Positions 9,184 through 18,948 of a DNA stretch of 55,539 nucleotides are shown here, piece after piece. The notes beneath the pieces are model-generated. The model searched no databases. It had not been told where the DNA came from and saw only the letters and a list, made by a program, of their open reading frames with translations. Every line of letters starts with the position of its first letter. Positions within the stretch are counted from its first letter, which is position 1. The translations under genes were made by a program, and so were the position numbers. This stretch comes from Planctomycetales bacterium (GTDB taxonomy: Bacteria > Planctomycetota > Planctomycetia > Isosphaerales > Isosphaeraceae), in NCBI GenBank assembly GCA_027459775.1, contig DAIDHE010000467.1:1-55539 (forward strand), read 5' to 3'.

Positions 9184-11814
9184 CTACTGGCCCAGAACGC
9201 GTTGAACGTACTCGCGGCTCCGCTGGAGATCCTCCGCGAGCGACCGCGCGTGCGGCGTCTTGCTCTCGTAAGCCAATTCGACCGTGTAGAACCCCTGGTA
9301 GCCGATCCGCTTCAGGATGGCGCCAATGCGGCCGTAATCGATGTCACCGTCGCCAAGCGACTCGGACCAGACGCCGCCGCGCGAGTTGCGCAGGTGTAAG
9401 TCCAGGACGCGCTTGCCAGCGTCTTGCAGAAGGCGACAGGGATCCTGCCCGCCTCGCAAAACCCAATGCAGGTCGAGGCAGACGCCGACTTGATCGGGGT
9501 TGGTATGCCGCAGCATGTAGTACCACTCCCTGGCTCCATGGCGCATTTCTGGCTCGTGGCTATGGACGGCGAGCCGGATCCCTAACTCGTTGAGCGCAGC
9601 CCCCAGACGGTTCAAGTTCTCCGCCTGGACAGCCAGCTCTTGATCCGTCTTCTCCCGATTCAGCGGCAGGGGATTGTGGATCACGAGCCGCAGGCCGTGG
9701 GGAACGCCTCGCCTCGCCTGGCGAACAATGTTCTCCAACGTCTTCTGGCCATCCGCGCGGGTGTGCATGGCTCCCCCGTCATAGGCCGCGGGCATCGTCA
9801 GGCCGTGTTCCTTCAGCTTGGCCGCGACCTTGGCCGCCTTTTCGGGCGTATCATAGAAGGTCAAAAAACCCTGAACCGCATCGAAGCCGGCGCGCTTGGT
9901 CGCGGCGAACACATCGTCCAGGTGGTCCTCCAATCGAGAGCGGCGCTCGCCGTAGAACTGTGTCCAGACGTACAACTGGGCCGCCACCGGCGATTCAGCC
10001 CGGTGATCCGCCGGCCCGCCGGCCAGCACGGCCTTGACGCGCGCGGCCCAAGCTTCATAAGGGCCCCCCTCGCTCACCTGTGTCACGCCTTCCTCATGCG
10101 CCACACGATCGAACATGTCGAAAAGCGATTGTAAGTGGTGGAGGTTCGCGGCGGACCGCTCTCCAGGCCGCGTCAGCGTTTTCATGCACTTGGCGATCTG
10201 GACGTAGACGATCTGGAGCCGGGCGACGCGCACCCGCTCCCGTATCGCCGGCTGGTCCGTAACCTGTTTCTCGGCTTGGTCGAAGAGGGCCGCGGCCCGC
10301 GCGACGAGGTGGTCCGAGAACAGCGTCGAGGAAGGCCTCTCCCCGATTCTGAAGTGGATCGCGCCCGAACGCGCCTCGCCGTGAACGAGGTCGATATAGC
10401 GGCGAATCGGCGCGGCCGCTTGCCCATAATAGCCTTCGAGGAACTCGTCGATGGCCCGGTCCGTGTCGTACCCCGGGTTCCACAAAGTCTTTGCCAGGAT
10501 CCACGTCCGTAGCTCGGCAAGCTCGGTCCCCTTGCTGAAGTAGGCCGCTTCTTCGTAGATCCCCTTGACATGGTGATCGACGAAGAAGTTGATGTTCGGC
10601 TTGAGCGTGTACAGATTGGGAAACGGCATGATCGAATGTGCGAAGTCCACGACGTAATCCCAGACGTAGAGCCGGTCGGTCGTCTCGGACCAGCGACGCA
10701 GATCGCCGGCGAAGTCCGCGTTGCGCTTGTCCACCTCGACCGCCACGCCGAGGGGATGGGCGAAGCAACACTCGATGTCGCACAGTCGCACCATGACATT
10801 GGGACGCGGCTTGACTTTCTTGGGCGGCGATCGCGTGAACTGATAGGCCAGGGTATCGATGGTCTTGCCGGGGAATTCGTCGCGCACGGCGTCGGCGATG
10901 GCATTCACGAACCGCAGATAAGGACCGATGGGCGATCCCTCCTCGGCCGTGATTCGGGCGCAGTTCTTACATGTGCAGTAGTTGTACCAATCGTTCTGAC
11001 TGACGGAGAAGATGGTGGACTCCGGCTGCTCGCGCATCCAGCGTCGCACCGTGTCGGTCGCGATCCGCAAGACCTCTGGGTTCGAGAGACAAAGCTGAGT
11101 ACGTTCCGCCACGCGCTGGCCGTTGACCTCGGAGAAATACTCCGGGTGCCGGCGGAAGTGCTCCTTCGGGTCGAGGATTGAATTGAACGTATGCACGAAC
11201 GGGCCGTAGGCGATCTTGCCGCCGCGGCTGACGTCCAGCTGGGTTTGCGTGCCATTGATCTTGTTGCGGGCCGCCCAGTCCGCGTCGCGCGAGCCCGGGT
11301 AATCGGTTGCACGGTACTCAAGCCGCGGGGCGAACGTCCGGTCCAGAGCCGGAATCGTCACCCGGTCCTGCTTGGGAATCCGCGAGACCGTGGGCGTGAA
11401 CCAGCGGCAACCGAGAGAGTCTTCCAGGAACGAGTAGACTCCGTAAAGCGTTCCGCGGGGGCGGCCTCCCGCGATCGCCAGCGTGGTCGCACGAGTTCGC
11501 AAGACGTATCCTTCCTGTCCCAGGCGGGCGATTTCGGCGGGGGAAATGACGCCCCTGGCCGCGTCGGGGCCGACGAGGATCATGTGCTCGGCGTTCCTGG
11601 GCGGCTCCGTCACTTCCCGGATCGGGAACGTCGCGCCCGAAATCCGCTCGAGAAAAGAGGCCAGCTCGTGAGCGGCGTGCCGTTCGGGAGGCGTGGCCCT
11701 ACGATCGACGACGATCGCGAATGGCGTGCGCCCGGCCTCGGTCAATCGCAGCCCAGCCGACGCTTGGGGAGTAACCTGGACGGTGACGAGGGCGATCAGC
11801 AATGAAGGGATCAT
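9184..11814 (-). CDS. DUF4838 protein fused to a xylose-isomerase-like TIM barrel
   Basis: 876 residues with a signal peptide (about 1-20) and AAAGGA before the ATG, which overlaps the preceding stop (ATGA). Residues about 25-130 resemble the N-terminal domain shared by GH20/GH67-type glycosidases ([15 protein letters not shown], then ILVGP). About 150-450 match the DUF4838 type, with [17 protein letters not shown] as the recognisable block. From about residue 613 a complete AP-endonuclease-2/xylose-isomerase-like barrel follows ([37 protein letters not shown]), carrying His, Asp and Glu where that family binds metal. The fusion suggests that hydrolysis or binding and a metal-dependent elimination or isomerisation act in sequence on one substrate. 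Activity is inferred; both halves look intact. Confidence 0.75.
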   Translation of the reverse strand: MIPSLLIALVTVQVTPQASAGLRLTEAGRTPFAIVVDRRATPPERHAAHELASFLERISGATFPIREVTEPPRNAEHMILVGPDAARGVISPAEIARLGQEGYVLRTRATTLAIAGGRPRGTLYGVYSFLEDSLGCRWFTPTVSRIPKQDRVTIPALDRTFAPRLEYRATDYPGSRDADWAARNKINGTQTQLDVSRGGKIAYGPFVHTFNSILDPKEHFRRHPEYFSEVNGQRVAERTQLCLSNPEVLRIATDTVRRWMREQPESTIFSVSQNDWYNYCTCKNCARITAEEGSPIGPYLRFVNAIADAVRDEFPGKTIDTLAYQFTRSPPKKVKPRPNVMVRLCDIECCFAHPLGVAVEVDKRNADFAGDLRRWSETTDRLYVWDYVVDFAHSIMPFPNLYTLKPNINFFVDHHVKGIYEEAAYFSKGTELAELRTWILAKTLWNPGYDTDRAIDEFLEGYYGQAAAPIRRYIDLVHGEARSGAIHFRIGERPSSTLFSDHLVARAAALFDQAEKQVTDQPAIRERVRVARLQIVYVQIAKCMKTLTRPGERSAANLHHLQSLFDMFDRVAHEEGVTQVSEGGPYEAWAARVKAVLAGGPADHRAESPVAAQLYVWTQFYGERRSRLEDHLDDVFAATKRAGFDAVQGFLTFYDTPEKAAKVAAKLKEHGLTMPAAYDGGAMHTRADGQKTLENIVRQARRGVPHGLRLVIHNPLPLNREKTDQELAVQAENLNRLGAALNELGIRLAVHSHEPEMRHGAREWYYMLRHTNPDQVGVCLDLHWVLRGGQDPCRLLQDAGKRVLDLHLRNSRGGVWSESLGDGDIDYGRIGAILKRIGYQGFYTVELAYESKTPHARSLAEDLQRSREYVQRVLGQ

Positions 11815-13916
11815 GGTTTTTCCTTTCCGGAGGGTGTGGCGCGGACCGGACGTTCCAGGCCCGCGCGGCTGGGATCGAACGGCCGGAAGCCGATCTTGTG
11901 GGCGGGGCTGTCGGCCGCCAGGCGAAAGTCAAACCGGTCCGGCGCCACGAAGAGCGGGTCCGCGACGATCGAGCCGGCGTCCTTGCCATGCCTCTGCCAC
12001 TCTTCGAGCGACAGCCCCTCGAAGTGGACGGTTTCGCCGGACGCGTCGAAATAAAGGTTCCGCGTCAGATCGACGTGCGGGTCGCCCCAAGAGCCGGAAA
12101 AGAGCCGCCCGCCCTTCCAGTAGACGATGTTGTGCAGGAACGAGAACGAGCGGTGGGCCTCCACGCGCGAGCGCTGAAGTTGGCCGTCCCGACTGAACGC
12201 GAAGATATTGTTGCGGACCACGTTGTCCCGGCCGTAATGTTGGTGGTAGCCGCCCGTACTGGTGTTGTAGACGAGGTTGTTCTCCAGCACGATCCCCGTG
12301 CTTCCCTCGTCGTTGTAGAGGCCCCAGCCGCCCCGCCCGTAACGGTCGTACGAGTCGACGTCGTGGATCACGTTGTTGCTGACCGTCGCGCCCGGCGACA
12401 CCCCGAGCGTGTAGACGCCGCCCATGTCGCTGAGGACGCCCTGGCCGATGTGGTGGATGCGATTGAATTCGATCCGGTTGTTGCTGGCCAGGCTGGGACC
12501 GTAGCCCCAGGTCCAGCCCACGCTCACGCCCGTGTAGAACAGGTCCGAAATGTCGTTATGCAACACCTGGTTGTCCCCGCTTTGCCCGATCCACACGCCG
12601 ACCGCGCCGGTGAAGATCCGTCCCCCGGCGCGGATGATGTTGTTCTCCACTCGCACGTGGCCGGTGCGTTCGCGGGCATCCGTCCGGATCTTCGTCTCAC
12701 CGATACGCACGCCGCCGGCGCCGAGCTGGTTCAGCCGGCAGCCGGCGACCAGGCACTGCCGGCAGCCCCGACGGAACCAGACGCCGTACAACCCCACATC
12801 CTCGACCTCGCAATCCTCGATCGCGATGTGACGGGCGCCGTCCACCTGGATGACGGCCGGCACGCTGGAGGCCGCCTGGCTGTCGCCATGGCCTTCTGGG
12901 GGCAGAATCGACCCCGAGTGCCGGAATGCCAGGCCCCGGAATGTCAGGTACTCGACGAAATCGCCCTTCTCCGGCTGGCCTGCAACGATCAGGAACTGTT
13001 GACCGATGGGCGCCACGACCTGGGCTTTCGCGGAATCCTCGCCCGGCAAAGGCTTGTAGTAGAGCTTGCCGGAGCGATCGAGGAACCACTCACCCGGCTC
13101 GTCGAGCGCGGTGAGGAGGTTTTCCAGGTGGTAACGCTGCTCGGCTCCCCACTGGAGAAACGGCCACGGCGCGGGCCCCGTCAAATACACAATGCCCTTC
13201 GCGCGATCCACGGCGGCAATCCGGTGTCGGGAGGTTTCCCAGGAATGGTAGACCACGACGGCGACGTCCCGAAGCTGGGCGTCCGGAAGCGCGAGCACCT
13301 GCTGGAGATCGGCCTTTCGTCCGGAGAACGCCTGGCGCGTCCAGTCGGCCGGCACACCGGTTCGTGGATCCTTGGCCTGGGACAACGCCCCGGTCACATG
13401 ATAGTAGAGGCGGTTGGGCGAGCGCGCGCGGACAGCCCAGCGTCCGTTCACGAAGAGTTGCTCGAAATACCATTTGCCGGCACGCACGTCGGGCGGATCA
13501 GCCACCCAGAGGCCCTGGCTGTTCACCTCGAAAGGGGTGATTCTCCGGCCGGCGTCGAAGACTGGCCTGGCTCCCGGCGCCGCCTCGTAGATGATCGGCG
13601 CATCCTTCGTGCCACTGTCCTCCGCCGAAAACACGGTCGGTTCCCAGTGACGATAGGCGCCCGCGGCGATGCGCACGTGGATCGGCCCCGTCCGTTTTCC
13701 CGCCGTCTTCATCCGCCGAAGAGCGTTTCGGGCGCCCTCCAACGAAGCCAGTGGGCCATCTGATCCATCTTGCTTCGGGGTCGCGAGCCGACCCGACCAG
13801 TGGTCGTTGCCTTGGGGAGAGACGTAAAGCGTGCCGCCGGGGGCCGCGCTGGCGGGGGCCGCGGGCCCCCAGATCATTGACAACAAGCAGGCCAGGGCAA
13901 CAAGGATCCATTGCAT
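11811..13916 (-). CDS. Exported right-handed beta-helix glycosidase-like protein (GH141-like)
   Basis: 701 residues. GAGG precedes the ATG and a signal peptide covers about 1-24. The mature start [16 protein letters not shown], followed by [15 protein letters not shown], is the typical entry of exported beta-helix enzymes related to GH141 (characterised members act as fucosidases or xylanases). About 330-640 form the parallel beta-helix, with many N-N-x-I/V turns and the block [19 protein letters not shown]. It begins 9 bases after the isomerase stop and its own stop overlaps the next ATG, so it sits in the middle of the coupled operon. GH141 membership is by eye; another beta-helix family is possible. 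Confidence 0.75.
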   Translation of the reverse strand: MQWILVALACLLSMIWGPAAPASAAPGGTLYVSPQGNDHWSGRLATPKQDGSDGPLASLEGARNALRRMKTAGKRTGPIHVRIAAGAYRHWEPTVFSAEDSGTKDAPIIYEAAPGARPVFDAGRRITPFEVNSQGLWVADPPDVRAGKWYFEQLFVNGRWAVRARSPNRLYYHVTGALSQAKDPRTGVPADWTRQAFSGRKADLQQVLALPDAQLRDVAVVVYHSWETSRHRIAAVDRAKGIVYLTGPAPWPFLQWGAEQRYHLENLLTALDEPGEWFLDRSGKLYYKPLPGEDSAKAQVVAPIGQQFLIVAGQPEKGDFVEYLTFRGLAFRHSGSILPPEGHGDSQAASSVPAVIQVDGARHIAIEDCEVEDVGLYGVWFRRGCRQCLVAGCRLNQLGAGGVRIGETKIRTDARERTGHVRVENNIIRAGGRIFTGAVGVWIGQSGDNQVLHNDISDLFYTGVSVGWTWGYGPSLASNNRIEFNRIHHIGQGVLSDMGGVYTLGVSPGATVSNNVIHDVDSYDRYGRGGWGLYNDEGSTGIVLENNLVYNTSTGGYHQHYGRDNVVRNNIFAFSRDGQLQRSRVEAHRSFSFLHNIVYWKGGRLFSGSWGDPHVDLTRNLYFDASGETVHFEGLSLEEWQRHGKDAGSIVADPLFVAPDRFDFRLAADSPAHKIGFRPFDPSRAGLERPVRATPSGKEKP

Positions 13917-13925
13917 GGGGCGCCT

Positions 13926-14750
13926 CTAGAGCCGTTCGGCGAGATGTTCGATGGAACGGGCGGCCTCCTCGACCGAGCCGCATTCCACGGAAAGTACGAT
14001 GTCACGGGGGACCGCCCGACAGATTCGCATGATCTCCCCCCAGTCGATGACGCCATCGCCGCAGGCGCAGCCCACGGGCGTCCCGGTGACCTTGCCGCGC
14101 TCGGCCCTCGACTGGGCCGGGGAGATGTCCTTGGCATGGACGTGCACGAGCCGATCCGCAACGCGCGCGAGCCACGAAAAGGGATCGTGGCCACAGAGGT
14201 AGGCGTTGCCGGTGTCGAAATTGATGCCCAGGGCCGCGCTCTTCACAAGCCCGTGAATGCGATCCAGACCGGCGGGAGATCGGCTGTACTGCTGATGCGG
14301 CTCCAGGCCGATCGAGATCCCGCGCGGCTCGGCGGCCCGCGCCGCCTCCTGGAGTGTGTACCGCATGAGGGTGAAATCCTCGTCCTCGGTCGTCCAGGCC
14401 GGCTTTGGCCCCTCGTCGGTATTGACGACCGGCGCGCCGCACTCGGCGGCGAATCGGATCGCCTGCTTGAGATACTCGACGCTGATTTCCGGTTTGCACA
14501 GCGGGCAGTGCGCCGACAGGCCCGACGGCCGCACCCCGTGCTGGTCGCAGGCGCGCTTGATGCGCAGAGGATCGTCGAGCATCGACACACTGTGAAAGTA
14601 ACCCGCCTCGCTGAGCAGCTCGCGTCCCCAATGGACCATCGGCTCGACGTGGGTGTAGCCCAGCTCGGCGGCCTTCCGGACTCCCCACTCGAACGGCTTG
14701 TCCTCGCGGCGGACGAACTCGAGATTGATTCCCAGGAAGACTCTACCCAT
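13926..14750 (-). CDS. Sugar phosphate isomerase/epimerase-type TIM barrel
   Basis: 274 residues. The start at 14750 (MGRVFLGINLEFV) is supported by GAGGAAAG upstream; the longer frame beyond it has no coding character. It is a xylose-isomerase-like/AP-endonuclease-2 barrel: GYTHVEPMVHW, LSAHCPLCKPE, SIGLEPHQQYS, INFDTGNAYLCGHDP, HVHAKDI and DIVLSVECG supply the Glu, His and Asp metal ligands expected for the family. There is no signal peptide, unlike its neighbours, so it should act in the cytoplasm, for example on an imported product. It lies between DUF6807 and the beta-helix gene. Members isomerise, epimerise or dehydrate sugars and inosose-like ketones; the reaction here is unknown. Confidence 0.8.
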   Translation of the reverse strand: MGRVFLGINLEFVRREDKPFEWGVRKAAELGYTHVEPMVHWGRELLSEAGYFHSVSMLDDPLRIKRACDQHGVRPSGLSAHCPLCKPEISVEYLKQAIRFAAECGAPVVNTDEGPKPAWTTEDEDFTLMRYTLQEAARAAEPRGISIGLEPHQQYSRSPAGLDRIHGLVKSAALGINFDTGNAYLCGHDPFSWLARVADRLVHVHAKDISPAQSRAERGKVTGTPVGCACGDGVIDWGEIMRICRAVPRDIVLSVECGSVEEAARSIEHLAERL

Positions 14751-14805
14751 GCGTCTTTCCTCGGTTGGCGGGAGGGAAGGCCCGCGCGAGCGTGGGCCAG
14801 GAGGT

Positions 14806-15780
14806 TCAATGCCTTGGGCGCGCCCGCAAGGAGGCCCAAAGCTCGCCGCGTCGTGCCAGGACTGGCGCGGTCTTGAGTCCCGGATAGACCGTGACCAGGT
14901 AATCAAGCACAAACCGATCGCCCGCCCTGTACACCAGCGGCTCCCGGTCGAGGGACTGGGTCGCGGCCAGGTACGTGAACGGCTTGCGCATGGAAAAGAA
15001 CCGCGGCGCGCCCCGGGCATTGCCCGGAGAGCCGAACACGGCGACGGTGACCGGACGATCCGGCGTGTCGAACAGAACAGCGCCCCAGCCGCCGGAGGTC
15101 GCATCCTTGCGGGTTCCATCCCGGTCGGGCTGGGTTCCCGCGATCAGGTGCCGCGCCACGGGGTCGAGGTCCGCCTGGAACCGCATGCCCAAACCGTTGT
15201 AATCCGAGCCGGTCAGGACGACTTTCTGGAGGCCGGGGCCGGGCCGGAACTCGGCATGCCAGCCGAGCGCGACCTCCTGGCTCGACGGGTCCACGGTCAG
15301 ACTGAGGGTTCGGTCTTCGATCAACAGCGACGCCGTATCGGGGTCGGCGCGGGGGGCGTCCCCCTCGGCGACCCAGTCGATGCGGTGGCGAAAGACCGCC
15401 CGCGGACGACCGTCCGGGGCGGTGGCGATCGTGTTGGCCAGCACGACCATCGGTTTCTCCACGCCGCTCCCTGGCGTCTCCTCCCAAAAGTTGACGCCGT
15501 TGACGGGGATGGCATACATCAGGCCATGGTGGTGCTTGTGGTCGGCGGGACTGTCGCGCAAGATATTGAACCCGTCGATCGTGGCGAGGGCGCGCACGTA
15601 GGGTTTCTTCTGAGTCGGCGCGAAGGCGTAGACACAAACGACCCGTCCCTCGTAGGTCACGGTCCACTCGCAAGCCGATCCCGACTTGAGAGATAGCGGA
15701 CCTACCGCGGTCGCGACCGGCTGAACGACGCCGATCCAGCCGGCCGCGATCAGACCGGCCGCGAATGTCGTGCCTCTCAT
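14806..15780 (-). CDS. Exported DUF6807 (former 'PmoA-like') protein
   Basis: 324 residues with a signal peptide (about 1-25). The start overlaps the stop of the upstream oxidoreductase (ATGA), and GGGGAG lies within that gene. The DUF6807 signature is clear: YVRALATIDGFNILRDSP, DHKHHHGLMYAI, VNGVNFWEE. Genes of this family were once called methane oxygenase PmoA but are not methane monooxygenase subunits; they occur beside Gfo/Idh/MocA genes in planctomycete and Bacteroidota sugar loci. The His cluster HKHHHG suggests a metal or sugar site. The biochemical role is not established. Confidence 0.8.
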   Translation of the reverse strand: MRGTTFAAGLIAAGWIGVVQPVATAVGPLSLKSGSACEWTVTYEGRVVCVYAFAPTQKKPYVRALATIDGFNILRDSPADHKHHHGLMYAIPVNGVNFWEETPGSGVEKPMVVLANTIATAPDGRPRAVFRHRIDWVAEGDAPRADPDTASLLIEDRTLSLTVDPSSQEVALGWHAEFRPGPGLQKVVLTGSDYNGLGMRFQADLDPVARHLIAGTQPDRDGTRKDATSGGWGAVLFDTPDRPVTVAVFGSPGNARGAPRFFSMRKPFTYLAATQSLDREPLVYRAGDRFVLDYLVTVYPGLKTAPVLARRGELWASLRARPRH

Positions 15781-17033
15781 AGGATGATCTCCCCGCGCGC
15801 GGCGTCGAACCGCGCGACCTTGTGGTTCAGGAACCCGAGCATCCCCATCGCGAGCGCCGCCTGTACCTGGAGGCCGAACGCGACGTCGCTGACCGGCCGG
15901 CCCCTCGAGCGGACACAGGTGAGGAAGTTCCGCCAGTGCGCCAGGGTGCAGTTGGGCCGATCGCCCGATACCGTCTTGGGCGCGCCCTTCTTGGGGATGA
16001 CGGTCACGCTATCGAACCCGCTTTCCCACACGGGGCCCTGGAGCACAATGGTCCCCTCGTCACCGCGCAGCACGGGCGCGCTGGGATAGTCGTTGGCCAG
16101 GGTGCAGACGAGGGTCACCGAAAGCCTTTGCGGGTAGTCCAGGCAGAGGTTGAAGGTGTCCGGAACCTCGCGGTCGTAGGTGTCGTACTTGAAGATTCCC
16201 CCCGACGCCACCGCCTGGTCCGGGTACGTCAGGCCGAGGATGCCCACGAACGGCGTGAGCACGTGCGGGAACAAATCGCTACAGGGGCCGCCCGCGTAGT
16301 CGAGGTAACGCCGCCAACTGAAGAACCGCTCCACGGTGAAGCTCTTCCGGGGCGCATCGCCCAGGAACGCCTCCCAGTCCAGGTCCGGACCCGGCCGGGC
16401 GTTGGGGTCGGGAATCGGCATCCGCTCGCCCCAATCGCCGGCTCGGAAGTAGCCCATTTGCACATGCTGGGGACGCCCGATGGCACCCTGCCGGACCAGC
16501 CCGGCGACCTTGTTCCAGGCGGGGCTCGAGTTCCCCTGGTTGCCGATCTGAACCACGCGCTTCCGCTTCAGCGTTTCCTGGCGGAATCGCTGGCTCAGCG
16601 CAAACTGCGACCAGTGGCCCATCGGTTTTTCGCAGTAGACGTCCTTTCCCGCGGCCACGGCGTCCAGCGCCTGGGGAAGGTGCAGGCGGTCGGGGGAGGC
16701 GATGCAAACCACGTCCACGTCCTTGTCCCCCAGCAGATCCTGGTGCTTGGCGTACGGCCGGGCTTTCGCCAGCTCGGCCGCCTGGCGCAGACGAGGTCCG
16801 TAGGCATCGTTGACGGCGACGATTCGAACGCCTTCCTGACGGCGAGCCATCTCCTGTACGACTTCGATGTGGGCCCGGCCACGACCGCCGACGCCGATCA
16901 AGCCGACGCCGATGCGGTCGTTGGCCCCGAGCACCTTGCCCGCGCCCCCCAGCACGGCCGAGACCGCGCCCAGGGCGACGGTCTTGTCAATGAACTCCCG
17001 ACGAGAGACGGATTCGGACGGTTGATGGTTCAT
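15777..17033 (-). CDS. Gfo/Idh/MocA oxidoreductase with Tat signal
   Basis: 418 residues. The start at 17033 (MNHQPSESVSRREFIDKT) is chosen because a twin-arginine leader follows directly; the frame upstream is GC-rich noise. The NAD(P)-binding fold begins at VGLIGVGGRGRAHIEVV, and the EKPMGHW segment supplies the usual catalytic-region Lys of the family. The C-terminal alpha/beta domain follows. A Tat leader implies export with the nucleotide cofactor already bound, as in glucose-fructose oxidoreductase. First enzyme gene of the operon, 124 bases after the Rrf2 gene. A small hairpin (GGCCC...GGGCC, 17041-17061) sits just before its start and no strong ribosome site is visible, so its translation may be weak or controlled. 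Confidence 0.88.
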   Translation of the reverse strand: MNHQPSESVSRREFIDKTVALGAVSAVLGGAGKVLGANDRIGVGLIGVGGRGRAHIEVVQEMARRQEGVRIVAVNDAYGPRLRQAAELAKARPYAKHQDLLGDKDVDVVCIASPDRLHLPQALDAVAAGKDVYCEKPMGHWSQFALSQRFRQETLKRKRVVQIGNQGNSSPAWNKVAGLVRQGAIGRPQHVQMGYFRAGDWGERMPIPDPNARPGPDLDWEAFLGDAPRKSFTVERFFSWRRYLDYAGGPCSDLFPHVLTPFVGILGLTYPDQAVASGGIFKYDTYDREVPDTFNLCLDYPQRLSVTLVCTLANDYPSAPVLRGDEGTIVLQGPVWESGFDSVTVIPKKGAPKTVSGDRPNCTLAHWRNFLTCVRSRGRPVSDVAFGLQVQAALAMGMLGFLNHKVARFDAARGEIIL

Positions 17034-17157
17034 GGCGCGTGGCCCTGAAAAAAGAGGGGCCGCCGCAGTCCGCGAACTTCCGCCGCGGCGAACCTCGGCG
17101 CCCGCGACTTCCGAACCACACCCCCAACCAGGGCGGTCCGTTCCCGAACCGGCTGGT

Positions 17158-17553
17158 CTAGGCGATGTCGGCGATCGTGTTCGTCTCGAGGAACTTCGCG
17201 TACGAGCGCTTGACTTCCTTCCACCGGCCGTGCGCCGAGCACGGTCTGCGGTCGGAGCAGTCGGGCGTTTCGCCAACCAGGCAACCCGGCCTGCTACGGC
17301 TTCCCTCGAACAACTCGGCGATTTCGATCAACTTGATCCGCTGGGACGCTCGCGACAGGCGATAGCCGCCTCTTTGCCCGCGAGTCGTTTCCACGTACCC
17401 CGCATTGCGCAGGGTCAAAAGAATCTTGGAGAGATAATTGGCGGGAACCCGGGCGCGCTTGGACAGATCTCGCCCGAGGATGGACTCCCCCGACGGCATG
17501 CGCGCCATGTGTACCAGAGCCCTCAGTGCATGTTCGGTCGTGATGCTTAACAT
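17158..17553 (-). CDS. Rrf2-family transcriptional regulator with three cysteines
   Basis: 131 residues from the ATG at 17553 (MLSITTEHALRALVHMARMP). The winged helix is typical of Rrf2: a recognition region with ANYLSKILLTLRNAGYVET, then the wing RGQRGGYRLSR. Cys91, Cys99 and Cys105 (CLVGETPDC, RRPCSAHGRW) lie where IscR/NsrR-type members bind an iron-sulfur cluster, so it may sense redox state, NO or iron. A near-consensus promoter lies 15 bases or so upstream. It is the first gene before the polysaccharide operon in the same direction, so it probably regulates itself and that operon. No operator could be identified. Confidence 0.88.
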   Translation of the reverse strand: MLSITTEHALRALVHMARMPSGESILGRDLSKRARVPANYLSKILLTLRNAGYVETTRGQRGGYRLSRASQRIKLIEIAELFEGSRSRPGCLVGETPDCSDRRPCSAHGRWKEVKRSYAKFLETNTIADIA

Positions 17554-17574
17554 TCTTGATCTCTGGATGAACAA

Positions 17575-17603
17575 AGCATATAAGGGCCCGGTTCCGCTGT
17601 CAA
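17575..17603 (-). promoter_or_regulatory. Sigma70-type promoter of the Rrf2 gene and operon
   Basis: On the minus strand TTGACA (17603-17598) is followed by a 17-base spacer and TATGCT (17580-17575). The -35 is perfect, the spacing optimal and the -10 matches at four of six. The predicted start, around 17568, leaves a leader of only about 15 bases before the regulator ATG. A GGGCCC palindrome lies inside the spacer. The remaining 284 bases up to the next gene end show nothing recognisable. Confidence 0.7.
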
Positions 17604-17887
17604 GGCACATCCCCCGGAAGCCGCTCGATCGGCGCGATTGAAGTCAATGCGACTCAATGAAATACACACATCAATCCTCCTACCGAAAAGAGAAGATCGT
17701 GAAACGGAACGCCGAGTACACCGGCAAGTTGTTCGCGTGAAGGAATCCTCATGTCGAACCATGACACTCCCCGGCGACCGCCATGGAGTCTTGCCATTCC
17801 TCGCGATCGAACCGCCACGTGCCGGCGATGCGCGACGACCTTCACCCGCGAGCCCGAGGATCCTCCTGTGGTTGTGGTTTCAGATTC

Positions 17888-18877
17888 TCATATCCGCTCG
17901 ATCTGATTGACGACGAAACTCCGCGCCCGGGCCACGTCAGGCCGGCGGAGGTGCTCGACGACCAGGGGGAGCGGGCGGTCGAGCTGGGCTAGCAGACGAA
18001 GGAACAGGGGATAATCGAGGACGCCCAGGCCGGCGGCCGGAAGATCCGCTCCGTCGGGCGCGGCTTTCACGTCCTTGGCATGGGCGATCACGATCTGGTC
18101 GCCCAGGCGCCGGAACATCGCTTCCAGCATCGGCTTCATCCGGGGAAGATCCTGCTTGCGGAAGTAATTGCAGGGGTCCATCACCAGACGGAGGGCCGGC
18201 GACTGGACCTCGTGGAAAAGCCGCTCCGCCCGATCGATCGTGCCGATGATGTTCCGATGGTAGGCTTCGATCGACAGCAGGGCGCCATGCTTCTCGGCGG
18301 TCCAGGCGTGTTTCTCGAACACGGAGCGGCACCGACGATAGGCTGGCTCGGTCTGGTTCTCGGGTGCATCCCGCCATTCCGATTGCGAGTTGAACGTCCC
18401 CGTCTCGGTCGAGACCAGGGGGCAGCCCAGCCGCTTCCAGTTCGAGAGCAGCGCCTCCATCCTGGCCTCGCCGAGTTTTCGCTTGCCCGGATCGGGATCG
18501 ACGACGTTGTAATAGCCGAAGAGGCCGACGATCTGGACCCCGGCGCGCTCCAGGGTCGTGACGATCTTCGTCGCCGCCGCCCAGTCGGGCTCGAGCGGGT
18601 TGAAATGGATGTCCGCGAAGGTGAAGTCGGTCACCACGCCGCTGAAGCCGTCGCACTTGATCTGGCGGGCCGCCTCGGCCAGGGACAGGTCCGCGTAGAC
18701 GGTGGACATGATGGCCAGCTTCAGGTTTTTCTTGGCTCTGGCTTGCAAGTCGGGCCCGGCGGCGGCCCTCACGATCGAGGAAGCGGCGAGGCCAAGTCCG
18801 GCGGCGGCCACGCCTTCAAGCCAGGCTCGCCGGCAAAGTGGGATCGAGGCGTTCCGCTCTTCAGTCGAGTCGCTCAT
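17888..18877 (-). CDS. Sugar phosphate isomerase/epimerase-type protein, exported
   Basis: 329 residues from the ATG at 18877, preceded by GGGAGGAA. An N-terminal leader with CRRAWLEG and a hydrophobic Ala/Gly stretch looks like a Tat signal. The xylose-isomerase-like barrel follows: SIEAYHRNIIGT, LRLVMDPCNYF, IVIAHAKDVK and LPLVVEHL hold the likely metal ligands. It is the last gene of a three-gene unit with two Gfo/Idh/MocA genes. The pairing of an oxidoreductase with this barrel type resembles systems in which a glycoside is first oxidised (often at C3) and then cleaved by elimination. That reaction is an inference from the pairing. Confidence 0.82.
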   Translation of the reverse strand: MSDSTEERNASIPLCRRAWLEGVAAAGLGLAASSIVRAAAGPDLQARAKKNLKLAIMSTVYADLSLAEAARQIKCDGFSGVVTDFTFADIHFNPLEPDWAAATKIVTTLERAGVQIVGLFGYYNVVDPDPGKRKLGEARMEALLSNWKRLGCPLVSTETGTFNSQSEWRDAPENQTEPAYRRCRSVFEKHAWTAEKHGALLSIEAYHRNIIGTIDRAERLFHEVQSPALRLVMDPCNYFRKQDLPRMKPMLEAMFRRLGDQIVIAHAKDVKAAPDGADLPAAGLGVLDYPLFLRLLAQLDRPLPLVVEHLRRPDVARARSFVVNQIERI

Positions 18878-18948
18878 GGTTCCTCCCGAGGAATCCGCGG
18901 AAAGGTCGAGCCCAGGCCCAGGATCGTCCTGGGCCTGGAGGGATCCAT

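Noticed and set aside
7782..9593. 603-codon plus-strand open frame
   Set aside because: It is the complement of the exported helical protein and the DUF4838 gene. High GC leaves stops rare in antisense frames; its sequence is Arg/Gly-rich without any domain or ribosome site.
11802..13763. 653-codon plus-strand open frame
   Set aside because: Complement of the GH141-like beta-helix gene, which has signal peptide, ribosome site and family similarity.
14751..15119. N-terminal extension of the isomerase gene
   Set aside because: The extra 123 residues overlap the DUF6807 gene and have no domain character, while GAGGAAAG marks the start at 14750.
17654..17845. 63-codon minus-strand ORF upstream of the Rrf2 promoter
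   Set aside because: No ribosome site or domain; length is expected by chance in this composition.
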